Source: Firmicutes bacterium UBA5286
GTDB lineage: Bacteria > Bacillota > Proteinivoracia > UBA4975
Reading direction: 5' to 3'
Assembly: GCA_002408465.1 (NCBI GenBank)
Contig: DHSM01000017.1
Location: forward strand, 1 to 31,098
DNA length: 31,098 bases
The notes beneath the pieces were generated by a model. It made no database searches. It saw only the letters and a program-made list of their open reading frames with translations, and was not told the DNA's origin. Shown here piece by piece: positions 1 to 7,526 of this stretch (positions within the stretch are counted from its first letter, which is position 1; each line of letters opens with the position of its first letter). Position numbers and translations under genes: made by a program.

Positions 1-28
1 TATTTTGAGACAGCCCCTTTTTGTGTTA

Positions 29-1417
29 TTATTTCTTTTCCTTAAGGGCGGAAAAGAGTTTCTTGGCCAGGTCGGCCACATCGTCGCCGGCTCCCATAAC
101 CATGGCCACATCGCCGGGTTTGAGAATCTCGAGAAGCTTTTTCACAATCTCGCTGTGGCGGTAAGGCAAGAGGATGACATCCCGGCCGGTCTTTTCTTCA
201 ATGGCGTCTTTTAAGGCCTCAGAGGTGATGCCAGGAATGGGCGCTTCCCCAAAAGGATAGATTTCCGAGAGAATGAGAACATCGGCATCGTGAAAGGCCT
301 CGGTAAATTCATTGAAAAGAAACTTGGTCCTGGTATAGCGCTTGGGCTGGAAGAAAGCAACTACCCGTTCTTTGTTTTGAAGCTTGGCCGCCTGCAAGGT
401 AACCCGAATTTCTGTGGGATGATGAGCATAGTCGTCAATCACTAAGATGCCGTTATGTTCGCCAATGCGCTGAAATCTGCGGCGGGCGCCGTGGAAGTTG
501 CCCAGCCCCTGAGCCAGGCAATGAATATCTATGCCTAACTGATGGCCGGTGGCCAGCACCGCCAAGGCATTGAGAACATTATGTTCGCCGGTGACGGAAA
601 GATTCACTTCTGCCAGTTTATCCCCCCGGTAGCAAATGTCAAAGGTGCAGCCCGTGGGACTGAATTCCAGGTTAAAGGCCCGGTAATCGGCTTCGGGGTT
701 AAACCCGTAGCTGTAGGATTTATGTTTGGCGTTTTTCTGCATGTCCCGGAGAATGGGATCGTCAGTACAGAGGATGGAAAAACCCTCGGGCCTGACCTTG
801 TCCAAAAAGTCCCTATAGGCCTCGACGAGTTTGCTGTAGTCCCCATCGTAATTTTCAAGATGATCGGGTTCGACATTTGTGATGATTGTCCCGTAGGGCT
901 CAAATTTTAGGAAAGAATGATCGCTTTCATCGGCTTCTGCCACCACATAGGGCCCGCGCCCCAGGCGGGCATTGCCGGCTAAATCGTCGCTGAAAGCACC
1001 AACCATAACAGTGGGGTCTTGGCCGCAGGCAGCGAGGGTCAGGCCCAGCATGGATGTAGTCGTGGTCTTGCCATGGGCTCCGGCTACAGCAAGGCCCTTG
1101 GAATCATTGATGATTCGGGCGAGGGCATCAGCCCGGTGCAAAATCTCCAGATTGGCCTGCTCCGCACCGCGGATTTCAGGGTTGTCCCGGGGAACGGCGC
1201 TGGAATAGACCACCATCTCGGCCCCGTCGAGATTTTCGCTCTTATGGCCCTGGTAGATGGTGGCGCCCATCCTCTCTAGATTATCTGTAAGTTCAGTGCT
1301 GCGCAAATCTGAGCCGCTGACAATATATCCTCTTTCAAGCATAATCCTGGCGATGGCACTCATGCCCATGCCAGCTATGCCAACAAAGTGCACATGTTTT
1401 TTGATCAAATGTTTCAT
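29..1417 (-). CDS. murC: UDP-N-acetylmuramate--L-alanine ligase (MurC), copy 1
   Basis: MurC adds L-alanine to UDP-MurNAc using ATP, the first peptide step of cytoplasmic peptidoglycan precursor synthesis. The 462-aa protein has full family length. It starts with the nucleotide-binding glycine loop HFVGIAGMGMSA. It has the ATP P-loop GAHGKTTTT at about 113-121, the Mur-ligase acidic motif EADESD at about 161-166, and later DDYAHHPTEI and QPKRYTRTKF, all typical of MurC rather than MurD/E/F. The start is the ATG at 1417; an AGGAGG lies only a few bases upstream, so a TTG three codons later is a possible alternative. It lies 24 bp downstream of a second murC on the same strand and is probably co-transcribed. 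No dcw cluster partners (murG, murB, ftsQ) are visible nearby. Family assignment is very secure; which of the two copies is the housekeeping enzyme is not known. Confidence 0.95.
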   Translation of the reverse strand: MKHLIKKHVHFVGIAGMGMSAIARIMLERGYIVSGSDLRSTELTDNLERMGATIYQGHKSENLDGAEMVVYSSAVPRDNPEIRGAEQANLEILHRADALARIINDSKGLAVAGAHGKTTTTSMLGLTLAACGQDPTVMVGAFSDDLAGNARLGRGPYVVAEADESDHSFLKFEPYGTIITNVEPDHLENYDGDYSKLVEAYRDFLDKVRPEGFSILCTDDPILRDMQKNAKHKSYSYGFNPEADYRAFNLEFSPTGCTFDICYRGDKLAEVNLSVTGEHNVLNALAVLATGHQLGIDIHCLAQGLGNFHGARRRFQRIGEHNGILVIDDYAHHPTEIRVTLQAAKLQNKERVVAFFQPKRYTRTKFLFNEFTEAFHDADVLILSEIYPFGEAPIPGITSEALKDAIEEKTGRDVILLPYRHSEIVKKLLEILKPGDVAMVMGAGDDVADLAKKLFSALKEKK

Positions 1418-1441
1418 TCCCTCCTGTGTGACATGCTATTA

Positions 1442-2839
1442 CTATTCTACGCTGATAAGGCCGTTACCTGCAAGATCTTGCTGGCAGATTTGGGCAAGTT
1501 CCCGCCCTACCTTGGATATGTCTCCGGCACCCATAGTCAGGAAAATATCGCCGGGGCGCCAGTTCGTTTTTACCCAGTTGATTATTGCCTCCTTTCCCCG
1601 TAAATGTTCCACCAAGCCCCCATGGACAGCGGCGGTCTTTTGGGCAAGAATCTCGCTGCTGATGCCAGGCAGGGGCTGCTCTGAGGCGGCGAAGATATCA
1701 TCCAGCAGGACAATATCCGCTGCAGCAAAGGAGCTGGCAAATTCCTCCATAAAGTACTTTGTCCTGGTATAGCGATGGGGCTGAAATATTGCCACCACCC
1801 TGCTGCCGCCGACACTTTTGGCCGTCTCCAGAGTCGCCTTTATTTCTGTAGGATGATGGGCATAATCATCGACAACCATAAAGGGCTGCCACGCCAAAAT
1901 CTGAAAGCGCCGTTTAGCCCCCTGAAAAGCCGCCAGAGCGCCGCCCAAGGCAGTGAAATTTACCCCCAGTTCTAAGGCCATGGCCGCCGCGGCCACTGCA
2001 TTGTAAATATTATGCTTGCCCGGCACATTTAAGCTAACTTCCCCAAGATCCTCCTGTTCCCGGAAGAGGCTATATCTGCTGCCCAGGGAATTGAGAACGA
2101 CCTTTTCTGCCCTGTAATCACCGCTGCCGATGCCGAATGTGATTTTCCGGCAACGGACCCGGGGGAGAATTTCTCCTATCCACTTGTCCTCCTTAGGAAT
2201 TATTAACAGTCCTTCAGGCTTGATGTTTGCCACAAAGTTGCCGTAACCATCGAGGAGTTGGTCAAAACTGCCGTTGTAATGCTCTAAATGATCGGCCTCG
2301 ATATTGGTTATCATTGCATAAGTGGGGCGATAGCGGGAGAAGGACTGATCCGATTCATCCGCTTCTGCAACAACATAATTGCTCTTCCCCAAGCGGGCTG
2401 TGCCGGAAAAATCCTGGACTTCCCCGCCAATGAGGGCGGTAGGATCCAAGCCTCCCCGCTCCATAATCAGAGCCAGCATAGTGGTAGTGGTGGTCTTGCC
2501 ATGGGCGCCGGTGACGGCAATGCCGGTATTGGAATTAAGAAATTCTGCCAGCAGTTCAGAGCGGTGCAAGACTTTGCCCGCCTCTTTCCCTGCTCTCAGC
2601 TCGTCATTTTCCTCAGGAATGGCGGTTGAGTAGATTACGACATCCCGGTCCTGGACATTGCGGGCATGGTGGCCGATGGATATCTCCGCCCCCATTTCTT
2701 CCAGATGCCTGGTTATATCTGAGGGGGCAAGGTCAGAACCGCTTACTGAATACCCCATTTCCAGCAGCAGCTTGGCCAATGCGCTCATGCCATACCCACC
2801 GATGCCGATGAGATGTACTTTATCAGTCTTCACTAACAT
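1442..2839 (-). CDS. murC: UDP-N-acetylmuramate--L-alanine ligase (MurC), copy 2
   Basis: A second complete MurC-type ligase of 465 aa lies directly upstream of copy 1. It has the N-terminal VHLIGIGGYGMSA loop, the P-loop GAHGKTTTT at about 111-119, EADESD at about 159-164, DDYAHHPTEI and QPHRYTRTKY. All catalytic motifs are intact, so it should be active. It is clearly diverged from copy 1 (for example EADESDQSFSRYRP against EADESDHSFLKFEP), so this is not a recent duplication. The start ATG is preceded by AAGGAGG at good spacing. A terminator upstream separates it from lgt, so the two murC genes probably have their own promoter, not identified. I see no Mpl-type features, so a murein-tripeptide recycling ligase is less likely. 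One copy may use a different first amino acid or serve a special stage such as sporulation; that is inference. Confidence 0.93.
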   Translation of the reverse strand: MLVKTDKVHLIGIGGYGMSALAKLLLEMGYSVSGSDLAPSDITRHLEEMGAEISIGHHARNVQDRDVVIYSTAIPEENDELRAGKEAGKVLHRSELLAEFLNSNTGIAVTGAHGKTTTTTMLALIMERGGLDPTALIGGEVQDFSGTARLGKSNYVVAEADESDQSFSRYRPTYAMITNIEADHLEHYNGSFDQLLDGYGNFVANIKPEGLLIIPKEDKWIGEILPRVRCRKITFGIGSGDYRAEKVVLNSLGSRYSLFREQEDLGEVSLNVPGKHNIYNAVAAAAMALELGVNFTALGGALAAFQGAKRRFQILAWQPFMVVDDYAHHPTEIKATLETAKSVGGSRVVAIFQPHRYTRTKYFMEEFASSFAAADIVLLDDIFAASEQPLPGISSEILAQKTAAVHGGLVEHLRGKEAIINWVKTNWRPGDIFLTMGAGDISKVGRELAQICQQDLAGNGLISVE

Positions 2840-2956
2840 GCCTCCACCTCCTTGCTAGAAAATGAAATGTACTTTAGGGTATGGCAAAAGCCCACCATTG
2901 GTGCCGCCCTACTATTATTCCTCACAATCTGGCAGTTATTAGTTATCCCGTAAGTT

Positions 2957-2984
2957 AAAAAAACTCCCTGCATGCTGCAGGGAG
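2957..2984 (-). terminator. Rho-independent terminator after lgt
   Basis: On the minus strand a perfect 9-bp stem CTCCCTGCA/TGCAGGGAG with a 3-nt loop is followed by seven T residues. It lies 68 bp past the lgt stop and ahead of murC copy 2, so it should end the lgt transcript. Confidence 0.9.
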
Positions 2985-3051
2985 GCCAGGTTATTTCATT
3001 TTCAGCCCCGGAAACAAGCCAAGGCGAGCAAGAAGGCAAATGCATAGATAA

Positions 3052-3819
3052 TTAGTCCTGGGTATCTTGAGTGTACTTGTTGCGTTTGCGCAGTATTGGA
3101 TAGGCTGCTGCGGCAGCGATTATCAATAAAAGGCAGGTAAACTGCGCTACTGTAAAGCTGGTTCCAAAGACGAAGGGATTATTATCGCCGCGGACGAATT
3201 CTATTAACCCCCGGCCCAGGCCATAAAAGATCAGGTAGAATAAGAAGCTCTGCCCGGCAAAGCGGCGTTTTTTCCGGAAAAAGTAGGCAAAAGCGGCCAG
3301 GCCAAATCCCAGGAGCATAGAGTACAGCTGGGTGGGATGACGGGCGCTCAGAAGGCCAGGGAACGTTACCGCCCAGGGCAGCTCACAAGGGATGCCATAA
3401 CAGCAGCCTCCCAAAAAGCAGCCAATCCGGCCAAAGCCATATGCCAGGGGCACCGCAATCGCGCAAATGTCAGCTATTTCCCAGAGGGGCCATTTCTGCC
3501 GGCGGATATAAAGAATTGCAAAAACAGTGCCGCCAATAAGGCCGCCTAAGAATACCAGCCCCCCCTCCCAAAATCTCAGGATGCCAAGGGGGTTAGCAGT
3601 AAACTTGCTCCAGTCATAGCTGATGATAAAGTTGACATAAGACCCAAGCAAACCGCCTAATACTGCGAAAGTGGCCATATCCGTTATTTTCTCAGGATCG
3701 ATGCCAATTTTGGGAGCAATTTTCCGGGCGACAAAAATTGCCGCCAAAATGCCCAATGCCATCATCAGTCCATAAGAATAAACTTTCAAAGGGCCGATTT
3801 CAAATAAGACAGGATACAT
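3052..3819 (-). CDS. lgt: Prolipoprotein diacylglyceryl transferase (Lgt)
   Basis: Lgt is an integral membrane enzyme that moves a diacylglyceryl group from phosphatidylglycerol to the lipobox cysteine of prelipoproteins. From the ATG at 3819 the protein is 255 aa. This start has GAGGTGA at proper spacing and gives the usual N-terminus MYPVLFEIGPLKVYSYGLMM; the reading frame stays open further upstream but without support. Several hydrophobic segments are visible. The family signature appears as GRIGCFLGGCCYG, the cysteine-rich form seen in many Clostridia, and ARHPTQLYSM matches the conserved HPxQLYE region with Ser in place of the usual Glu. The late FVRGDNNP segment also fits. A terminator follows the gene. 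Upstream is a 259-bp gap full of DnaA-box-like sites, so its expression could be affected by DnaA; that is inference. Confidence 0.93.
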   Translation of the reverse strand: MYPVLFEIGPLKVYSYGLMMALGILAAIFVARKIAPKIGIDPEKITDMATFAVLGGLLGSYVNFIISYDWSKFTANPLGILRFWEGGLVFLGGLIGGTVFAILYIRRQKWPLWEIADICAIAVPLAYGFGRIGCFLGGCCYGIPCELPWAVTFPGLLSARHPTQLYSMLLGFGLAAFAYFFRKKRRFAGQSFLFYLIFYGLGRGLIEFVRGDNNPFVFGTSFTVAQFTCLLLIIAAAAAYPILRKRNKYTQDTQD

Positions 3820-3897
3820 TGTTTTCACCTCGCTATTATTTTTAAACAGGTCTTCCATTACTTTCTTGTTACAAATAATAAGCAAACACACTTTCGG

Positions 3898-4065
3898 TTA
3901 TCCACAGTATCCACAGGGTTATCCCCAGCTTTAGGGGCTTAAACGTGGGGTGTAGGGACGTTATCCACATTGTCCACAGGTTATTCACATAATACTTTAC
4001 ACTTGCCCACAAAATTTTCAGCCCTGATTTTAAAGCCCCAATGAGTTTTATCCCCATAATCCCCA
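3898..4065 (+). repeat. Cluster of DnaA-box-like 9-mers between tsaD and lgt
   Basis: Three exact matches to the DnaA box TTATNCACA are seen: TTATCCACA at 3898-3906 and 3961-3969, and TTATTCACA at 3981-3989. One-mismatch copies are GTATCCACA (3907-3915), TTATCCCCA (3919-3927), TTGTCCACA (3970-3978) and TTATCCCCA (4048-4056). Looser copies are at 4003-4011 and 4057-4065. All are in the same orientation, and several abut with no spacing. No dnaA, dnaN or other replication gene is in view, so this is more likely a DnaA-binding cluster (titration or regulatory) than the main origin. Confidence 0.75.
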
Positions 4066-4078
4066 GGTTGACATTCTA

Positions 4079-5104
4079 TCAATCCCGGCAGTTTTCCACA
4101 CCCTCCGGCAACGGAAGGTTGGGCAGGGCATTTAAAGACATGGGGCTATCTCTGCCCGCAATAAACAGAGGCCAGGCTGCGGCGCCAATCATGGCGGCAT
4201 TGTCTGTGCACAGTTCCAGGGGCGGCACCCTTAGGGGCAAGCTCTGCCGGTCCGCCAGCTCCTTCATTGCCCGCCGCAAATGACTGTTGGCAGCAACCCC
4301 TCCAGCCATCATCAAAGTAGCTGGACGGGTGAGGCCAATTGCCATCGCTGTTTTTTCCACCAGCACATCTGTCACTGCCGCCTGGAAGGATGCAGCTATA
4401 TCGGCAGTGTTCACCGCCAATTCTCGCTGCTGGCAATTGTGGACATAATTCATCACCGCCGTCTTCAGGCCGCTGAAGCTGAAATCCAGACTTCCCGCCT
4501 CCAGCATGGTGCGAGGAAAATCCAAGGTGCCACTGCCCTGGTAAGCCAGTCTATCTATTACCGGTCCGCCGGGATAGGGCAAACCCAGCACCCTGGCAAT
4601 TTTGTCAAAAGCTTCGCCGGCAGCGTCATCCCGGGTCTGGCCTAAGGTTTTAAATGCCATATCCCTTTCCATGTAGATCAATTCTGTATGTCCCCCGGAC
4701 ACAACCAGACAGACCAGGGGAAATTCCACAGCCCCCCCCAGCATGTTGGCATAAATATGCCCGGCCATATGGTTGACAGCCAGCAGGGGTTTATTTAAAG
4801 CCCAGGCCAGGGCTTTGGCGGTGGATACCCCCACCAGCAGGGCCCCCACCAGTCCCGGTCCCTGGGTGACGGCAAGGGCATCGATGTCAGGCCAACCCAG
4901 GCCAGCTTCAGCCAGAGCCTTGCGAATAAGGGGGTTAAGAGTGAGCAAATGCTGACGGGATGCAATTTCGGGAACAACACCGCCGAAGCGGGCATGAATT
5001 TCTATTTGGGAAGCTACTTGGTTGGTAGTAATCTCCTGACCGTTAGCGATAATGGCCACGGCGGTTTCATCGCAAGAGGTCTCAATTGCCATTATGCGTG
5101 TCAT
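4079..5104 (-). CDS. tsaD: tRNA N6-adenosine threonylcarbamoyltransferase (TsaD)
   Basis: TsaD transfers the threonylcarbamoyl group from TC-AMP to A37 of ANN-decoding tRNAs, acting in a complex with TsaB and TsaE. From the ATG at 5104 (AAGGAG about 8 nt upstream) the protein is 341 aa, the normal length. It opens with MTRIMAIETSCDETAVA, the ASKHA-fold phosphate loop. It carries the metal-binding HxxGH motif as NHMAGH and the late glycine-rich MMAGGVAANSHLR and CTDNAAMIG segments. It is the last gene of a tsaE-tsaB-rimI-tsaD operon and overlaps the end of rimI by 23 nt. This is the same gene content as Bacillus subtilis ydiB-C-D-E. Assignment is very secure. Confidence 0.97.
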   Translation of the reverse strand: MTRIMAIETSCDETAVAIIANGQEITTNQVASQIEIHARFGGVVPEIASRQHLLTLNPLIRKALAEAGLGWPDIDALAVTQGPGLVGALLVGVSTAKALAWALNKPLLAVNHMAGHIYANMLGGAVEFPLVCLVVSGGHTELIYMERDMAFKTLGQTRDDAAGEAFDKIARVLGLPYPGGPVIDRLAYQGSGTLDFPRTMLEAGSLDFSFSGLKTAVMNYVHNCQQRELAVNTADIAASFQAAVTDVLVEKTAMAIGLTRPATLMMAGGVAANSHLRRAMKELADRQSLPLRVPPLELCTDNAAMIGAAAWPLFIAGRDSPMSLNALPNLPLPEGVENCRD

Positions 5105-5585
5105 TTGTCCGCTCCTTTCTGTCCAAGTAAGCGGCAATATCATTTTGCCACATTATCACAGCGTCTTCATTGTTGTCTGTATAGTAGCCGCGGCGCAGGC
5201 CGGCTGCAGAGAAATCAAATTCCTCATAGAGTTTCTGAGCCCCCAGGTTGGAACGCCGCACTTCCAGAGTCATTCTGTTGGCTCCCTGGCGCAAAGAAGA
5301 ACGCAGCATATGCTCCATCAGTTTTCTGGCCACACCATTGCGCCGCCATCCCGGGGCAACGGCAATATTAGTTATATGGGATTCGTCCAGAATTAACCAT
5401 CTGCCGGCATAACCGGCCACCTCTTCCCCGGCCATGGCCACTATATACACGGCATAAGGGTTTTCGGTAATTTCCCGGTAATAAGTTATTTCGCTCCAGG
5501 GCACAGTAAAACTGGCTTTTTCAATCGCCATGACCTGAGCCAGGTGCTCCGGTATCATGGCCGTTATTTTTATATCCGGGCTCAT
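5082..5585 (-). CDS. rimI: Ribosomal protein S18-alanine N-acetyltransferase-like GNAT (RimI)
   Basis: This is a GNAT-fold N-acetyltransferase, named for N-terminal acetylation of ribosomal protein S18; the substrate in Bacillota is less certain. The 167-aa protein from the ATG at 5585 begins MSPDIKITAM. It has the RimI-type IEKASFTVPWS segment, the acetyl-CoA loop VAPGWRRNGVARKLM (Q/RxxGxA pattern) and LEVRRSNLGAQKLYEEFDF in the second half. The start ATG overlaps the stop of tsaB as ATGA, which suggests translational coupling, and the end overlaps tsaD. The frame extends further upstream inside tsaB but without a ribosome binding site. The context between tsaB and tsaD is the usual one for rimI in Bacillota. 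Confidence 0.93.
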   Translation of the reverse strand: MSPDIKITAMIPEHLAQVMAIEKASFTVPWSEITYYREITENPYAVYIVAMAGEEVAGYAGRWLILDESHITNIAVAPGWRRNGVARKLMEHMLRSSLRQGANRMTLEVRRSNLGAQKLYEEFDFSAAGLRRGYYTDNNEDAVIMWQNDIAAYLDRKERTNDTHNGN

Positions 5586-6274
5586 TTTGCGCCTTCCAGC
5601 CTCTGGCGCAGCTGAATCTCCGCCTGGGAATCCCTTAAATAAAAGGGTGTCAAGGCGTCGGCGCTGCAGCTTTGGCAATGCTGGGCCAAATCCGCCAGGG
5701 CGCCGGCCCGGTTGCCCAGCAAATGCAGAGGGGCCCTGCGGGGGGCTGCTAATTTATCGGTAGCAGCGGGCAAAACCAGGTCAACCCCATCGCCGCAAAA
5801 CCAGATGGGCTCATCATAGCCCTTGAGCTTTTCCAGCAAGCCCTGGATTGAAATTGCCTGTTCGGGAAGCAAATTTTCCGGCACCGGACTTCGGCCTGTA
5901 CGGTAGAGAGCCGTGTAGACTTGATTCAGGCGAGCATTGAGCACAGGACAGATCAAACCAGCGCTAAAATTATGGGCCAGCACTTGCAGGGTGGAAACGC
6001 CAACTACAGGCAAGTCCAGGGCCAGCCCCATGCCCTTTATTGTGGCGATGCCAATGCGCAATCCCGTAAATGAACCCGGTCCCCGGGTCACTGCCAGCAG
6101 TTCCAGATCCTCGGGCTTTAGGCCCGTTTCCGCCATAAGGTTCTCCACCAAGGGCAACAGGCGCTGGGAATGAGTGCGGGCAAGATTGGTGGTAATTTCC
6201 GCCAGCAGCCTGTCATCCCGGGCAAGGGCAACGCTACAGACGGAGGTGGTAGTATCAATTGCCAGAACCAGCAT
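5582..6274 (-). CDS. tsaB: tRNA threonylcarbamoyladenosine biosynthesis protein TsaB
   Basis: TsaB (YeaZ) is the non-catalytic ASKHA-fold partner that dimerises with TsaD in t6A synthesis. The 230-aa protein starts MLVLAIDTTTSVCSVAL, the typical phosphate-loop opening. It contains LAVTRGPGSFTGLRIGI, the strongly conserved TsaB signature, and KGMGLALDLPVVGVSTL. Length is normal. The start lies inside the end of tsaE (20-nt overlap) and the stop overlaps the rimI start, so the four genes form a tight operon. Confidence 0.95.
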   Translation of the reverse strand: MLVLAIDTTTSVCSVALARDDRLLAEITTNLARTHSQRLLPLVENLMAETGLKPEDLELLAVTRGPGSFTGLRIGIATIKGMGLALDLPVVGVSTLQVLAHNFSAGLICPVLNARLNQVYTALYRTGRSPVPENLLPEQAISIQGLLEKLKGYDEPIWFCGDGVDLVLPAATDKLAAPRRAPLHLLGNRAGALADLAQHCQSCSADALTPFYLRDSQAEIQLRQRLEGAK

Positions 6275-6725
6275 TATTCATCAGCTCCTTTACCAGCTTG
6301 CCGTGACCCTCTCCCACCGGGGAAAAGTAAAGGGTTCTCCGGGTTTCACCATCGTATTCCAGACGGATATGCAAATACTCCGGGGGCAGGAATTGGGTCA
6401 CCCGCTCTCCCCACTCCAGAGCGCAGACGCCGCCCCCGCTTAAGTACTCTTCAAATCCCAGCTCCCACAGCTCTTCAGCCTCATCCAGGCGATAAAGGTC
6501 AAAATGATACAGGGGCAAGCGGCCACAGTACTCTTTGACCAAGGTAAAGGTAGGGCTGTTGACAACCCCGTCAATTCCCAGCCCTCTGGCCAGACCCTGG
6601 ACAAAGCTGGTCTTGCCGGCCCCCAAGGGGCCGTCCAGCACCAGCACCGTTCCCGGCTGGGCCAGCTCCCCTAAGCGCCGGGCGAGAGCCTGAGTTTCTC
6701 GGGGATCTAGGGTTGTATATTCCAT
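6255..6725 (-). CDS. tsaE: tRNA threonylcarbamoyladenosine biosynthesis ATPase TsaE
   Basis: TsaE (YjeE/YdiB) is a small P-loop ATPase that drives cycling of the TsaB-TsaD complex. The Walker A motif is GPLGAGKTSF, followed by VNSPTFTLVKEY (the switch-like SPTF motif) and YHFDLYRLDEAEEL, all classic for the family. I chose the ATG at 6725 (156 aa) because AGGAG lies about 9 nt upstream; an in-frame ATG at 6734 with GGAG is nearly as good. It is the first gene of the tsa operon, behind a promoter with an extended -10. Confidence 0.94.
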   Translation of the reverse strand: MEYTTLDPRETQALARRLGELAQPGTVLVLDGPLGAGKTSFVQGLARGLGIDGVVNSPTFTLVKEYCGRLPLYHFDLYRLDEAEELWELGFEEYLSGGGVCALEWGERVTQFLPPEYLHIRLEYDGETRRTLYFSPVGEGHGKLVKELMNNAGSGN

Positions 6726-6759
6726 AAAACTCATCTCCTGCTCCAAATATATCAGGGCT

Positions 6760-6768
6760 ATTATACCA
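6760..6768 (-). promoter_or_regulatory. Extended -10 promoter of the tsaE operon
   Basis: On the minus strand TGGTATAAT is a perfect extended -10 element, 34 bp upstream of the chosen tsaE start. No good -35 hexamer is seen, as expected for extended -10 promoters. It is divergent from the tetR promoter about 70 bp away. Confidence 0.6.
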
Positions 6769-6833
6769 CATGGGCTAAAGCAAATGCAGGTCCTGAAAAT
6801 CTTGCTTTTCAAGCAGCAAACGCCATGGGAACC

Positions 6834-6862
6834 TTGACCGCAACCAGGAAAAACCGTATAAT
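6834..6862 (+). promoter_or_regulatory. Sigma-A promoter of the tetR-RND operon
   Basis: TTGACC at 6834-6839 and TATAAT at 6857-6862 are separated by exactly 17 bp. The predicted start site is near 6869, about 37 nt before the tetR start. Confidence 0.8.
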
Positions 6863-6873
6863 TGGGCTATCTG

Positions 6874-6891
6874 TGACTGACTGGTCAGTCA
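6874..6891 (+). promoter_or_regulatory. Palindromic operator for the TetR repressor
   Basis: The 18-mer TGACTGACTGGTCAGTCA is a palindrome with one mismatch. It sits just downstream of the predicted start site and just before the tetR ribosome binding site. This form and position are typical of TetR-family autorepression. Confidence 0.75.
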
Positions 6892-6905
6892 GGGGAGGTG
6901 AATTT

Positions 6906-7526
6906 ATGGAAGACAAGCGCAGCAGCATCATTGCAGCGGCGGCAGAAGTAATCGATAAATGGGGTAGCCAGTTTACCATGGATATGGTGGCCCAGCAGGC
7001 TGGTGTAGCCAAGGGCACTGTCTACCTGTACTTCGCCAGCAAACAAGATCTCCTCCTGAGCATGATTATGGAGGGATTGCAGGAGCTGGAACAGGGCCTC
7101 AAAGATGCCGTGGTTGGCTGCAAGGATGCAGGCGGAAAACTGGCGGCCATTGTCACCGCCCATTACCAGATGGTCATCAGCAAGGCCCCGCTGTTTATCA
7201 AGCTAGTCTCTCAGGACCCCATGCTATTTCGAGAAGCCCGCCCGGAAATTTTACCATATCTCAAAGGCATAGAAGGAGTTTATGCGGACGTGCTCAAACA
7301 GGGTGTCCAGGAAGGCTGCTTTGGCGGCATTAACCCGGAGATTACGGGAATAATTCTCCTGACGCTGGTGCATAATGCCGCAGCCAGCTGCAGCATATTC
7401 CGGCCTGATTTGTCTGCAGAAGCAGTGCTGGAACAAGTTCACACCCTGATATTTCAGGGAATAAATGCAGCTCCCCAGTTGGCTTTTAAAAATCTGCTCC
7501 AGGAGGGAAAAACATGCAAAGTATAA
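6906..7526 (+). CDS. TetR/AcrR family transcriptional regulator
   Basis: This is a predicted one-component repressor of 206 aa. The N-terminal helix-turn-helix (about residues 8-50) shows the TetR pattern: IIAAAAEVIDKWG, then FTMDMVAQQAGVAKGTVYLY and FASKQDLL. The C-terminal part is a helical ligand-binding domain. The start ATG has GGGAGGTGA 5-9 nt upstream; the frame upstream of it covers the promoter and operator and is not coding. The gene overlaps the RND pump gene by 13 nt, so the two are translated from one transcript. An 18-bp palindrome just upstream is the likely binding site, so it probably represses itself and the pump until an inducer binds. The arrangement resembles yerO-swrC of Bacillus subtilis. 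The ligand cannot be predicted. Confidence 0.92.
   Translation: MEDKRSSIIAAAAEVIDKWGSQFTMDMVAQQAGVAKGTVYLYFASKQDLLLSMIMEGLQELEQGLKDAVVGCKDAGGKLAAIVTAHYQMVISKAPLFIKLVSQDPMLFREARPEILPYLKGIEGVYADVLKQGVQEGCFGGINPEITGIILLTLVHNAAASCSIFRPDLSAEAVLEQVHTLIFQGINAAPQLAFKNLLQEGKTCKV

Noticed and set aside
3869..4057. Minus-strand reading frame of 62 codons across the DnaA-box cluster
   Set aside because: Its LWITLWI-like peptide is just the translation of repeated TGTGGATAA; no homology or ribosome binding site.
3820..4078. Main chromosomal origin (oriC)
   Set aside because: No dnaA, dnaN, recF or rpmH nearby and no clear AT-rich unwinding element or DnaA-trio; only a box cluster can be claimed.
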